Assembly: GCA_963755815.1 (NCBI GenBank)
Contig: CAVWLF010000003.1
Span: forward strand, 124,001 to 188,000
Reading direction: 5' to 3'
From: Palsa-506 sp963755815
GTDB lineage: Bacteria > Actinomycetota > Actinomycetes > Streptosporangiales > Streptosporangiaceae
Length of the DNA stretch: 64,000 nt
Shown here: positions 8,597 to 17,335 of the stretch, piece by piece
Position numbering within the stretch: position 1 is the stretch's first letter
Layout of the letters: every line of letters begins with the position of its first letter
Notes under the pieces: generated by a model
Told to the model about the DNA's origin: nothing
Database searches by the model: none
The model's input: the letters and a program-made list of their open reading frames with translations, nothing else
Program-made: the position numbers and the translations under genes

Positions 8597-9960
8597 CCTC
8601 TCTCGTCTTGAACGGATGCTTCGTGGCGACCGTCAACGCCCAGCGGGCTGAGTACCCGGCCGGTCACGTCATCACCGACGGCCGCCGGATCACCGCCGTG
8701 GGCCCGGGCCCGGCCCCGGCGGACCTGCCCGGCGCCCGGTACGTCGACGCCACCGGCTGCCTGGCCACGCCCGGCCTGGTCAACACCCATCATCACCTGT
8801 ACCAGTGGGCGACCAGGGGGATGGCGGTGGACGGCACCCTGTTCCAGTGGCTGACCGAGCTCTACCCGGTATGGGCCGGACTGGACGAGGGCATCACCCG
8901 CGATTCCTCCGAGGCTGGCCTGGCCTGGCTGGCCCGGACCGGCTGCAGCACCACGAGCGACGATCACTACGTGTTCCCGCGCAACGGCGGTGACCTGCTC
9001 GGCGCCACCATCGAGGCGGCGCGCGAAGTCGGCTTGCGCTTCCATCCCAACCGCGGGTCGATGGACCTGGGCCGGAGCGCCGGCGGCCTGCCGCCGGACG
9101 AGGTGGTCGAGGACCGTGATGAGATCCTCGCCGCGACGGAAGCGGCCATCGACCGCTTCCACGACTCGTCGGCGGAGTCCATGCTGCGGATCGCGGTCGG
9201 GCCGTGCTCGCCGTTCTCCGTCACTGCCGAGCTGCTCACCGATGCCGTCACCCTGGCCCGGCGGAAGCAGGTACGACTGCATACCCACCTGGCTGAAACT
9301 GACGATGAGATCGACTACTGCGCCGAGCATTTCGGCTGCACGCCGGTCGAGTACATGGACTCGCTTGACTGGCTGGGCCGCGATGTGTGGCTGGCCCACG
9401 CCATCCACCTGGATGACCAGGGGATCAGCAGGCTCGGGGCGACCGGGACCGGCGTGGCGCACTGCCCGTCCTCCAACGGCAGGCTCGGCGCGGGTATCTG
9501 CCGGACCCGCGACCTGCTCGACGCGGGCGTACCGGTCGGGCTGGGCGTCGACGGGGCCGCCTCGAACGAGGCCAGCTCGCTGATCGCCGAGGTCAAGGCG
9601 GCCACGCTGGTCGCCAGGGCGGTCGGCGGCCCGCAGGCGATGGGCGTGCGGCAGGCGCTGGAGCTGGCCACCATGGGAGGCGCCAGGGTGCTGGGGCGGG
9701 AAGCCGAGATCGGCTCGCTGGAGCCGGGCAAGCTCGCCGACGTCGCCCTGTGGCGGCTGGACTCGCTCCCGCAGGCCGGCATTGCCGACCCGGTGGCCGC
9801 GCTGGTGCTCGGCTCGGCGCCGCCGCTTGAGTTGCTGCTCGTCAATGGCCGGGTCATCGTCGAGCACGACCATGTCCTGACCGTCGACGAGCAGCAGGCC
9901 GCGCTGGCCGCCCGGGGCGCCACCAGGCGATTGCTCCGCAAGGCCGGAGTGACATCGTGA
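8593..9960 (+). CDS. 8-oxoguanine deaminase (amidohydrolase family)
   Basis: A 455-aa amidohydrolase. The ATG at 8593 has AGGAGGA just upstream and overlaps the previous stop. Metal ligands are visible as TPGLVNTHHHLYQW (HxH), RLHTHLAETDDEIDYC, and the distal Asp in GLGVDGAASNEASSL. The combination of VNTHHHLYQWATRG, TTSDDHYVFP and SSNGRLGAG matches the 8-oxoguanine/guanine deaminase group rather than atrazine or cytosine deaminases. It should convert 8-oxoguanine or guanine to the oxopurine that feeds the co-encoded xanthine dehydrogenase. The exact purine specificity is an inference. Confidence 0.86.
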   Translation: MTSLVLNGCFVATVNAQRAEYPAGHVITDGRRITAVGPGPAPADLPGARYVDATGCLATPGLVNTHHHLYQWATRGMAVDGTLFQWLTELYPVWAGLDEGITRDSSEAGLAWLARTGCSTTSDDHYVFPRNGGDLLGATIEAAREVGLRFHPNRGSMDLGRSAGGLPPDEVVEDRDEILAATEAAIDRFHDSSAESMLRIAVGPCSPFSVTAELLTDAVTLARRKQVRLHTHLAETDDEIDYCAEHFGCTPVEYMDSLDWLGRDVWLAHAIHLDDQGISRLGATGTGVAHCPSSNGRLGAGICRTRDLLDAGVPVGLGVDGAASNEASSLIAEVKAATLVARAVGGPQAMGVRQALELATMGGARVLGREAEIGSLEPGKLADVALWRLDSLPQAGIADPVAALVLGSAPPLELLLVNGRVIVEHDHVLTVDEQQAALAARGATRRLLRKAGVTS

Positions 9961-12311
9961 CCGCACGGGTACCCGGCGGTGCCCCGCGGGAACTGCGCAG
10001 CCCCCGGCCCGGCACCAGCACCGCCGACCGGGCCGGCCAGGACCGCGGCATCGGCGCCAGCCCGGCCCGGCCGGACGGCACGCTGAAGGTGACCGGCCAG
10101 TTCGCCTACGGCAGCGATCTGTGGATGGAGGACATGATCTGGGGCGTCACGCTGCGCAGCCCGCACCCTTACGCCCGGATCCACGCCATCAAGATCGGCG
10201 AGGCGCTGGCCACCCCCGGCGTGTACGCGGTGCTGACCTACGAGGACGTGCCGGGCACCAACGCCTGCGGGCTTGAGCTGTCCGATCAGCCGGTGCTGGC
10301 CCAGGACGTAGTCCGCTACCAGGGCGAGCCGGTCGCCCTGGTCGCGGCCGACCATCCCGAGATCGCCCGGCGGGCGGCGCAGAAAATCGTGGTGGAGTAC
10401 GAGGTACTTGAGCCGGTCACCGACGCGCGGGAGGCGCTGGCGCCCGCCGCGCCGCGGCTGCATCCCGGCGGTAACCTGCTCCGCCACCTGAAGATCCGCA
10501 AAGGTGATCCCGGGCCGGCCGCCGACGTCGTGGTGACCGGCGACTACGACGTGGGCATGCAGGACCAGGCCTTCCTCGGGCCGGAGGCCGGCCTGGCCGT
10601 GCCCGATGACCAGGGCGGCGTCGACCTGTACGTAGCCACCCAGTGGCTGCACGTCGATCAGCGGCAGATCTGCGCCGCGCTCGGGCTGACGCCCGCCCAG
10701 GTCCGGCTGACGCTCGCCGGGGTCGGCGGCGCGTTCGGCGGCCGCGAGGACCTGTCCATGCACGTGCATGCCTGCCTGCTGGCCCTGCACACCGGCAAGC
10801 CGGTCAAGATGATGTACACCCGCGAGGAGTCCTTCTTCGGGCACGTGCACCGGCACCCCGCGACGATGCGCTACGAGCATGGGGCCACCAGGGACGGCAC
10901 CCTGGTCTACGTCAAGGCGGAGATCTACTTCGACGGCGGCGCCTACGCCTCCAGCACCCCGGCCGTGGTCGGTAACGGCGGCACCATGGGCATCGGGCCC
11001 TACGTCGTGCCGAACGTGCATCTCGACTCCTACGGCTCCTACACCAACAACCCGCCCTGCGGCGCGATGCGTGGCTTCGGCTCAGTGCAGACGGCGTTCG
11101 CCTACGAGGCGCAGATGGACAAGCTGGCGGCGAAGCTGGGCCTGGATCCCGTCGAGCTGCGCTGCCGCAACGCGATGAGCATGGGCTGCGAGGCACCCAC
11201 CGGCCAGATCGTCGACAGCCCGGCGCCCGTCACCGAACTGCTCCGCCGCCTGCAGGCCATGCCGCTGCCCGGCGTCCCGGCGGCGTCCGCCGGGACGGCC
11301 ATCGACCTGCGCGATCTTCCCGGCGGGGTAGCGAACACCACGCACGGCGAGGAGGTCGTCCGCGGTATCGGCTACGCCGTCGCCTACAAGAACGTCGGAT
11401 TCTCCGAGGGTTACGACGACTACTCCACGGCCCGGATCCGGCTGGAGGTGACCGGCGGGGAGCCGACCGTCACGGTGCACACCGCGGCCGCCGAGGTCGG
11501 CCAGGGGCTGGTCACGGTCGAGCAGCAGATTTGCCGCACCGAGCTGGGCGTGGATCACGTGGTCGTCTACCCGGCCGACACGGCGGTCGGGTCGGCCGGG
11601 TCCACTTCGGCATCACGCCAGACCTACGTGACCGGAGGCGCGGTCCAGGCCGCCTGCCAGCAGGTCCGTGACCGGGTCCTCGCGCTGGCCCAGCAGCGGA
11701 TCGGCCGCACCGTCGCCGACCTGCACCTGGCGGATGGCCAGGTGGTCTCGGCCAGCGAGGGCGTGATCTGCTCGCTCACCAGTCTCATCGGCGGCCAGGC
11801 CATCTCCGAGACGGTGGAGTGGCGGCACCGGCCGACCCAGCCCATTGACCCGGAGACCGGCCAGGGCTTCGCGCACGTGCAGTACGCCTTCTCCGCGCAC
11901 CGCGCGGTCGTCGACGTCGACACCGGCCTGGGCCTGATCAAGGTGGTCGAGCTGGCCTGCACCCAGGATGTCGGGAAGGCGATGAACCCCCGCGCCGTGA
12001 TCGGGCAGATCCAGGGCGGCACCGCGCAAGGCATGGGCCTGGCCGTGATGGAGGAGATCCTGGTGACCGGCGGCCAGATCCGGAACCCGTCGTTCACCGA
12101 CTACCTGATCCCCACGATCCTGGACATGCCGCCGATGCAGATCGAGGTTCTGGAGTACCCGGACCCGAACGCCCCGTACGGCCTGCGCGGCGTCGGCGAG
12201 GCGCCCACGATCTCCTCCGGCCCGGCCGTCGCGGCGGCGATCCGCGCCGCGACCGGACTCGATCTCCCGCGCGTCCCGATCAAGCCCGAGCACCTCACGG
12301 GCACCGCGTGA
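9957..12311 (+). CDS. Xanthine dehydrogenase molybdopterin-binding (large) subunit
   Basis: The catalytic subunit, 784 aa, typical of the separate large subunit. GTG 9957 overlaps the deaminase stop (GTGA). The aldehyde-oxidase/XDH hammerhead domain is at about 35-150, followed by Mo-pterin-binding regions: GGVGGAFGGRED, an NPPCGAMRGFGSVQ loop carrying the active-site Arg, EVGQGLVTVEQQI, and the C-terminal LRGVGEAPTISSGPAVAAAI with the catalytic Glu in GVGE. With the two upstream subunits this is a complete XDH for oxidising hypoxanthine and xanthine to urate. Its stop overlaps the next start. Confidence 0.93.
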   Translation: MTARVPGGAPRELRSPRPGTSTADRAGQDRGIGASPARPDGTLKVTGQFAYGSDLWMEDMIWGVTLRSPHPYARIHAIKIGEALATPGVYAVLTYEDVPGTNACGLELSDQPVLAQDVVRYQGEPVALVAADHPEIARRAAQKIVVEYEVLEPVTDAREALAPAAPRLHPGGNLLRHLKIRKGDPGPAADVVVTGDYDVGMQDQAFLGPEAGLAVPDDQGGVDLYVATQWLHVDQRQICAALGLTPAQVRLTLAGVGGAFGGREDLSMHVHACLLALHTGKPVKMMYTREESFFGHVHRHPATMRYEHGATRDGTLVYVKAEIYFDGGAYASSTPAVVGNGGTMGIGPYVVPNVHLDSYGSYTNNPPCGAMRGFGSVQTAFAYEAQMDKLAAKLGLDPVELRCRNAMSMGCEAPTGQIVDSPAPVTELLRRLQAMPLPGVPAASAGTAIDLRDLPGGVANTTHGEEVVRGIGYAVAYKNVGFSEGYDDYSTARIRLEVTGGEPTVTVHTAAAEVGQGLVTVEQQICRTELGVDHVVVYPADTAVGSAGSTSASRQTYVTGGAVQAACQQVRDRVLALAQQRIGRTVADLHLADGQVVSASEGVICSLTSLIGGQAISETVEWRHRPTQPIDPETGQGFAHVQYAFSAHRAVVDVDTGLGLIKVVELACTQDVGKAMNPRAVIGQIQGGTAQGMGLAVMEEILVTGGQIRNPSFTDYLIPTILDMPPMQIEVLEYPDPNAPYGLRGVGEAPTISSGPAVAAAIRAATGLDLPRVPIKPEHLTGTA

Positions 12312-13654
12312 CGGCGCACGCGCACCGGCCGGACGGGCCGGCCGGATCGGCGGATGCCGCCGGAGCCGCGGCCGGGACCGCCCGGTCCGGGCTGGCGGAG
12401 ACCGCCGGAGCCGAGCTCGACGCGCTGCTCGCGGCGGCGGACCGGGACCTCGCGGCCCGGTATCCGGGGGACCGGCCCGGCCGCCAGCCGGTGCACACCG
12501 TGTACGTGCCCGCCGACCGGTTCGGGCCCGGCCTGCCGGCCCAGTGGGGCCGCCTGGCGCTGGACGCGCTGGCCAAGTGGGCGCCGGAGGCCGCCGACTT
12601 CGCCGCGGCCATGGGCCTGTCACCCGGCCTGGCGGCCGACGTGCTGCCGAGGGTCCGGGCCAAGCTGGCCAGCGAGCCGGTCGAGGATCTGCGGCTGGAC
12701 TTCGAGGACGGCTACGGCGACCGCGGCGACCAGGCGGAGGACGCCGACGCGGCCAGTGCCGGAGCGGCGCTGGCCGCCGCCGTGGCGGCCGGATCCGCCC
12801 CGCCGTTCACCGGTCTGCGGTGCAAGAGCCTGGAGCGAGGCACCCGCCGCCGGGCGATCCGGACGCTGGACATCTTCCTGGCCGGGCTGCTGCGCGGCGG
12901 CCCGCTGCCGCCCGGCTTCACCATCACCCTGCCGAAGGTCACCTCGGCCGCGCAGGCCGAGGCGATGGCCAGCCTCTGCCGGTGGCTGGAGGAGGAGCAC
13001 CACCTGGCCCGGCGGCGGCTGACCTTCGAGATCCAGGTGGAGACCCCGCAGGTCATACTCGGCGCGGACGGCACGGCGGTGATCGCCCGCTGCGTGCACG
13101 CGGCCGACGGCCGCCTGACCGGCCTGCACTATGGCACCTACGACTACAGCGCGGCGCTCGGCATCGCCGCGGCGTACCAGAGCATGGCGCACCCGGCCGC
13201 CGATTATGCCCGCGCGGTCATGCAGGTGGCCGCGGCCGGCACCGGCATCCGGCTGTCCGACGGCTCGTCCAACGTCCTGCCCGAGGGCACCGGAGCTGAG
13301 GTGGCCGCCGCCTGGCGGCTGCACGCCCGGCTGGTCCGCCGCTCCCTGGAACGCGGCTTCTACCAGGGCTGGGACCTGCACCCGGCCCAGCTGGCCAGCC
13401 GCTACGCCGCCACCTACGCCTTCTTCCGCGACGGCCTGCCCGCCGCCTGCGCCCGCCTGCGCGGCATCGCCGGCGCCGCCCGGGCCGGCCTGCTGGAAGA
13501 ACCAGCCACCGCCCGGGCGCTGGCCGGCTACCTGGCCCGCGGCCAGGACTGCGGCGCGATCTCAGCCGCCGAGATCGCGACCCTGTCCGGCCCCAGCCGC
13601 CCCGCCTGGCCCGGAGCAGACCCGTCCGGCAGTCAACCTGAACAGACATCCTGA
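12308..13654 (+). CDS. DUF6986 aldolase/citrate-lyase-like TIM-barrel protein
   Basis: A 448-aa protein starting at a GTG that overlaps the XDH stop. It has the aldolase (HpcH/CitE-like) features: LRLDFEDGYGDRGDQAEDAD with acidic metal ligands, RCKSLERGTRRRAIRTLD, FEIQVETPQVILG carrying a catalytic-type Glu, and HYGTYDYSAALG near the third metal site. DUF6986 members are recurrently placed with purine/allantoin catabolic genes in actinomycetes, which fits here, but the reaction is not established as far as I know. The N-terminal 30 residues are Ala/Gly-rich and probably disordered. Confidence 0.78.
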   Translation: MTAHAHRPDGPAGSADAAGAAAGTARSGLAETAGAELDALLAAADRDLAARYPGDRPGRQPVHTVYVPADRFGPGLPAQWGRLALDALAKWAPEAADFAAAMGLSPGLAADVLPRVRAKLASEPVEDLRLDFEDGYGDRGDQAEDADAASAGAALAAAVAAGSAPPFTGLRCKSLERGTRRRAIRTLDIFLAGLLRGGPLPPGFTITLPKVTSAAQAEAMASLCRWLEEEHHLARRRLTFEIQVETPQVILGADGTAVIARCVHAADGRLTGLHYGTYDYSAALGIAAAYQSMAHPAADYARAVMQVAAAGTGIRLSDGSSNVLPEGTGAEVAAAWRLHARLVRRSLERGFYQGWDLHPAQLASRYAATYAFFRDGLPAACARLRGIAGAARAGLLEEPATARALAGYLARGQDCGAISAAEIATLSGPSRPAWPGADPSGSQPEQTS

Positions 13655-13696
13655 ACGGCCATCCTGAGCAGTCGCCCGGCCAGTCGTCCTGGACAG

Positions 13697-13715
13697 TTAG
13701 GTAAGGCTAACCTAA
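13697..13715. promoter_or_regulatory. Iron box (DmdR1/IdeR-type operator)
   Basis: The 19-bp sequence TTAGGTAAGGCTAACCTAA matches the actinobacterial iron-box consensus TTAGGTTAGGCTAACCTAA with one mismatch and is nearly palindromic. It lies 75 bases upstream of the siderophore-interacting protein gene, the position expected for iron-dependent repression. Confidence 0.9.
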
Positions 13716-13789
13716 GCTATACGGACCGGCCCGCTGGCCGCCTACCCCCGGCCAGTCTGCCGTCTGGCACGTTCAGCAGAGAGGTGACG

Positions 13790-14626
13790 ATGAGCGAATC
13801 GACGACCAGCCTGGCGCGCCCCGCCCGGCCGGCCCGCCCGCAGGCGGTTCTTACCGTGCTGCGCCGGGAGTGGCTCAGCCCGCACACGGTGCGGATCACC
13901 GCCGGCGGGCCAGGGTTCGATGCGTTGCGCATGAACGAGTTCACCGACAAGTACGCGAAGATCATCTTCGTTGACCCGGCCCTGGGGCTCACGCCGCCCT
14001 ACGATCTGGCCGCCCTGCGGGAGTCGCTCCCGCCTGACCGGCAGCCGGTGACCCGCACCTACACGCTGCGGCGCGCCGACGCGCGGTGCCAGCAACTCGC
14101 GATCGACTTCGTGGTGCACGGGCCCGAGGGGATCGCCGCGCCGTGGGCGGCGCACGCGGAGCCCGGCGACATCCTCACCCTGTCCGGGGCCGGCGGTGGC
14201 TACCAGCCCGATCCGGGCTGCGACTGGCACCTGCTGGCCGGGGACGAGTCTGCCCTGCCCGCCATCTGCTCCGCCCTGGATGCGCTGCCCGGCGATGCGC
14301 GCGGTATCGCCTACCTCGAGACGTGCGACCCGGGCGAGTACCTCGATGCGACGCCGCCCAGCGGCATGGAGGTTATCTGGCTGCACCGGCCCGAGCCCGG
14401 TAGCCGGCCCCGGCTGCTCGCCGACGCGCTGCTGGCCGGGCGCTGGCTCGCGGGCCGGGCCGACGTGTTCGCGCACGGGGAGCGGGCGTCAATGAAGGCG
14501 GTCCGCTCGGCGCTCAAGGCCCGGCTCGGCGACGGTGACCAGCTCTCCCTGTCGGGCTACTGGGCCTCCGGCCGGACCGAGGACGTGTTCCAGTCCGAGA
14601 AGCGCCAGCCGATCGGGCAGATCTAG
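13790..14626 (+). CDS. Siderophore-interacting protein (FAD-binding ferric reductase, ViuB/FSR family)
   Basis: A 278-aa flavoprotein expected to reduce ferric-siderophore in the cytoplasm and free the iron. The ATG at 13790 has GAGAGG upstream. The FAD-binding barrel includes the motif RTYTLRRAD (R-x-Y-T/S), followed by IDFVVHGPEGIAAPWA and a C-terminal SIP domain with WHLLAGDESALPAI, FAHGERASMKAVR and the family-typical LSGYWASGRTEDV. The iron box directly upstream supports iron-starvation control. It breaks the purine operon and is probably an independent transcription unit. Confidence 0.93.
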   Translation: MSESTTSLARPARPARPQAVLTVLRREWLSPHTVRITAGGPGFDALRMNEFTDKYAKIIFVDPALGLTPPYDLAALRESLPPDRQPVTRTYTLRRADARCQQLAIDFVVHGPEGIAAPWAAHAEPGDILTLSGAGGGYQPDPGCDWHLLAGDESALPAICSALDALPGDARGIAYLETCDPGEYLDATPPSGMEVIWLHRPEPGSRPRLLADALLAGRWLAGRADVFAHGERASMKAVRSALKARLGDGDQLSLSGYWASGRTEDVFQSEKRQPIGQI

Positions 14627-14790
14627 CCGCGCCGATCTAACACCGCAGGCTTCCCCGGCCGCTATCCGGCGGCGGCTCCACGCTGCGTAGCCGACGTGAG
14701 TCGGTTGCGGGGCGATGTACGGTCGGCGCGGTTGGTCCGATGAGGTGGATCCTGGGCAAGTACCTTGACGGGCAAGGGGGCAGATGCGCA

Positions 14791-16226
14791 GTGCGAGCGG
14801 TTGGCGGCGAGGCGGTCAGGAGCGCGGCTGACCTGATCGTGCGCGGCCAGCGCGTGCTGACCCCGGACGGCATCCGCCCGGCCGCGGTCGGGATCCGCGG
14901 CGGCGAGATCATCTTCGTCGCCCCGTACGATGCCGCAGGCGCGGCCGGTCCAGCCAGCCCGGTGAGCCCGGCCCGCACAGCCAGCCTCGTCCGCGAAGCT
15001 AGCCGCGCCAGCGCAGCCAGCACCGTGGAGCTGGCCGCCGACGAGGTGCTGCTGCCGGGCCTGGTCGACACCCACGTGCACGTTAACGAGCCGGGCCGGA
15101 CCGGGTGGGAAGGGTTCGCCAGCGCCACCAGGGCCGCGGCGGCCGGCGGCATCACGACGATCATCGACATGCCGCTGAACTCGATTCCGCCGACCACCGA
15201 TCCGGCCGCGTTGCACGCCAAGCGGGAGTCAGCCCGCGGCCAGGTCCACGTCGACGTCGGTTTCTGGGGTGGCGCGGTGCCCGGCAACGCGGATCAGCTG
15301 GGCGCGCTCCATCAGGCTGGCGTGTTCGGCTTCAAGTGCTTCCTGGCCGATTCCGGCGTGCCGGAATTCCCGCCACTGGACGAGGCCGGGCTGGCCCGGG
15401 CACTGCGCGCGGTGGCCGCGTTCAAAGGTCTTCTGATCGTGCATGCGGAGGACGCGGCCGCGCTCGCGGCCGCCCCCCGGCCGGAGGGCAGGACGTACGC
15501 GAGCTTCCTGCGGTCGCGGCCGGACGCCACCGAGACGGCCGCCGTCGCGATGGTGATCAGGCTGGCGCGCGAGAGCGGCGGGCGGGTGCACATCCTGCAC
15601 CTGTCCAGCGCCGCGGCACTGGGCATGATCGCCGCGGCCCGCGCGGAAGGGCTGCCGCTGACCGCCGAGACCTGCCCGCACTACCTGGCCTTCGCCGCGG
15701 CCGAGATCCCGGACGGCGGCACCGAGTTCAAGTGCTGCCCGCCGATCCGGGCCCGGGCCAACCGCGAGCGGCTGTGGGCGGCGCTCGGCGCGGGCGTCAT
15801 CGACTGCGTGGTGTCCGACCACTCGCCGTGCCCGCCGGAGCTCAAGCTGCCCGGGCTCGGGCAGTTCGCGGCCGCGTGGGGCGGCATCTCGTCCGTCCAG
15901 GTCGCGCTGCCCGTGGTGTGGACCGCGGCCCGGGCGCGGGGCTACCAGCTGACGGACGTGGCCCGCTGGATGGCCAGCGGGCCGGCCTGGCCGGCCTGGC
16001 CCGCAAGGGCCGGATCACTCCGGGCGGCGACGGCGACCTGGTGGTATTCGCGCCCGATGAGACCTTCGTCGTCGACCCGGCCCGGCTGTTTCACCGGCAC
16101 CGGCTGACCCCGTACGCGGGCCAGTCACTGTCCGGGGTCGTCCGCCGGACCTGGCTGCGCGGCGCGGAGGTCGCTGGCGAGCAGCCCGGCGGGCAGCTAC
16201 TGACCAGGGAGATGACAGGACTTTGA
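14791..16226 (+). pseudogene. Allantoinase, frameshifted near the C-terminus
   Basis: A cyclic amidohydrolase that opens allantoin to allantoate. GTG 14791 is preceded by AAGGGGG; an in-frame ATG at 14740 is the alternative. Metal and catalytic motifs are VDTHVHVNEPGRTGWEGF, a GFKCFLADSGV lysine (carbamylation site), VHAEDA, VHILHLSSAAAL, ETCPHYL and DHSPCPPELK. Near 15985-16000, inside a GGCCTGGCC repeat, the frame is lost by one base and the C-terminus (LARKGRITPGGDGDLVVFA, ending TGL) continues in another frame to 16226. An 80-base Ala-rich insertion is also present near residues 55-80. Everything except the indel looks functional. Confidence 0.85.
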
Positions 16227-17335
16227 ACGAGCCCGCACCGGCACTCCCCAGCTTCACTGCGCTGCCTGACCTGGCGGCTCGTCAGCTGGGCGGCAGCGTG
16301 GTGTTCGCCAACGACGAGCTATTCGCCGAGAAGGAGAACCTGATCCGGCCGGAGCCGCCGGAGTTCGCGGCCGGCACGTTCGGCCACAAGGGCAAGACCT
16401 ACGACGGCTGGGAGACCAGGCGCCGCCGTGAGCCGGGGCACGACCACGCGATCGTGCGCCTGGGCGCCGCGGGCATCGTGCATGGCGTCCTGGTCGACAC
16501 GTCGTACTTCCGCGGCAACTATCCGCCGGAGATCTCGGTCGAGGCAGTCGCCGCCGAGGGCTACCCGTCGCCGGCCGAGCTGGCCGGGATGGCGTGGCAG
16601 CCGCTGGTCGGCCGGAGCGCCGCCCGGGGCGACGCGGTGAACAGCTACGCCGTGGCCGACCGGCACCGCTGGACGCACGTCCGGCTGTCGATCTATCCGG
16701 ATGGCGGGGTGGCCAGGTTCCGCGTGCATGGCGAGGTGCGGCCGGATCCCGCGTTCCTGACCGGGACCATTGACCTGGCCGCCCTGGAGAACGGCGGGCA
16801 GGTAACCGGCTGCTCCGACGCGTTCTACGCCGCGCCCGGCAACCTGATCCGGCCCGGCCGCGCCCGGGTGATGAGCGATGGCTGGGAGAACGCGCGGCGG
16901 CGCGGGCCCGGTAACGACTACGTGATTGTGGCCCTGGCCGCGGCCGGGCGGCCGCGGCTGGTCGAGGTCGACACCTCCTATTTCGTCGGCAACGCGCCCG
17001 GCTGGGTGCGGCTGCTGGCGGCCGATGAGCGAGCGGCCGGCTCCGGCGCCGGTGACTCCGCCGCTGGGCCCGGCCCGGATGCGCGGCCCGGCCCGGCGTC
17101 CTGGTGGGAGCTGCTGCCGAGGACGCGGGTGCAGCCGGATACCCGGCACCGGTTCGCGGTGACCGGCCAGCCGGCCGCGACGCACGTCCGGCTGGATGTC
17201 ATCCCCGACGGTGGCCTGGCCCGCCTGCGCGTGCACGGCGAGATTGACCCGGACGCACTGGCTGACCTGCGTCAGCGCTGGCGGGCCGCGCTGCCGGAGA
17301 CGGCCGGTCCGGCGGGCCCGGATGCGGCCGGCTGA
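16223..17335 (+). CDS. alc: Allantoicase
   Basis: Hydrolyses allantoate to ureidoglycolate and urea, the step after allantoinase. The product has 370 aa with the two homologous jelly-roll domains of the family: SVVFANDELFAEKENLIRP, KTYDGWETRRRREPGHDHAI and GVLVDTSYFRGNYP in the first, and SDGWENARRRGPGNDYVIV and VEVDTSYFVGNAPGW in the second. The start is TTG at 16223, which overlaps the allantoinase stop (TTGA). An Ala/Gly/Pro-rich insert sits near residue 280. The 3' end overlaps the convergent MFS gene by 64 bases. Confidence 0.93.
   Translation: MNEPAPALPSFTALPDLAARQLGGSVVFANDELFAEKENLIRPEPPEFAAGTFGHKGKTYDGWETRRRREPGHDHAIVRLGAAGIVHGVLVDTSYFRGNYPPEISVEAVAAEGYPSPAELAGMAWQPLVGRSAARGDAVNSYAVADRHRWTHVRLSIYPDGGVARFRVHGEVRPDPAFLTGTIDLAALENGGQVTGCSDAFYAAPGNLIRPGRARVMSDGWENARRRGPGNDYVIVALAAAGRPRLVEVDTSYFVGNAPGWVRLLAADERAAGSGAGDSAAGPGPDARPGPASWWELLPRTRVQPDTRHRFAVTGQPAATHVRLDVIPDGGLARLRVHGEIDPDALADLRQRWRAALPETAGPAGPDAAG

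Noticed and set aside
7882..9966. A 694-codon minus-strand frame across the XDH and deaminase genes
   Set aside because: No recognisable protein family, and the opposite strand encodes well-conserved enzymes with ribosome sites and coupled starts.
14791..16226. Dihydropyrimidinase or dihydroorotase for the amidohydrolase
   Set aside because: The VNEPGR motif is shared, but the gene is coupled by a TTGA overlap to allantoicase, which makes allantoinase the best reading.
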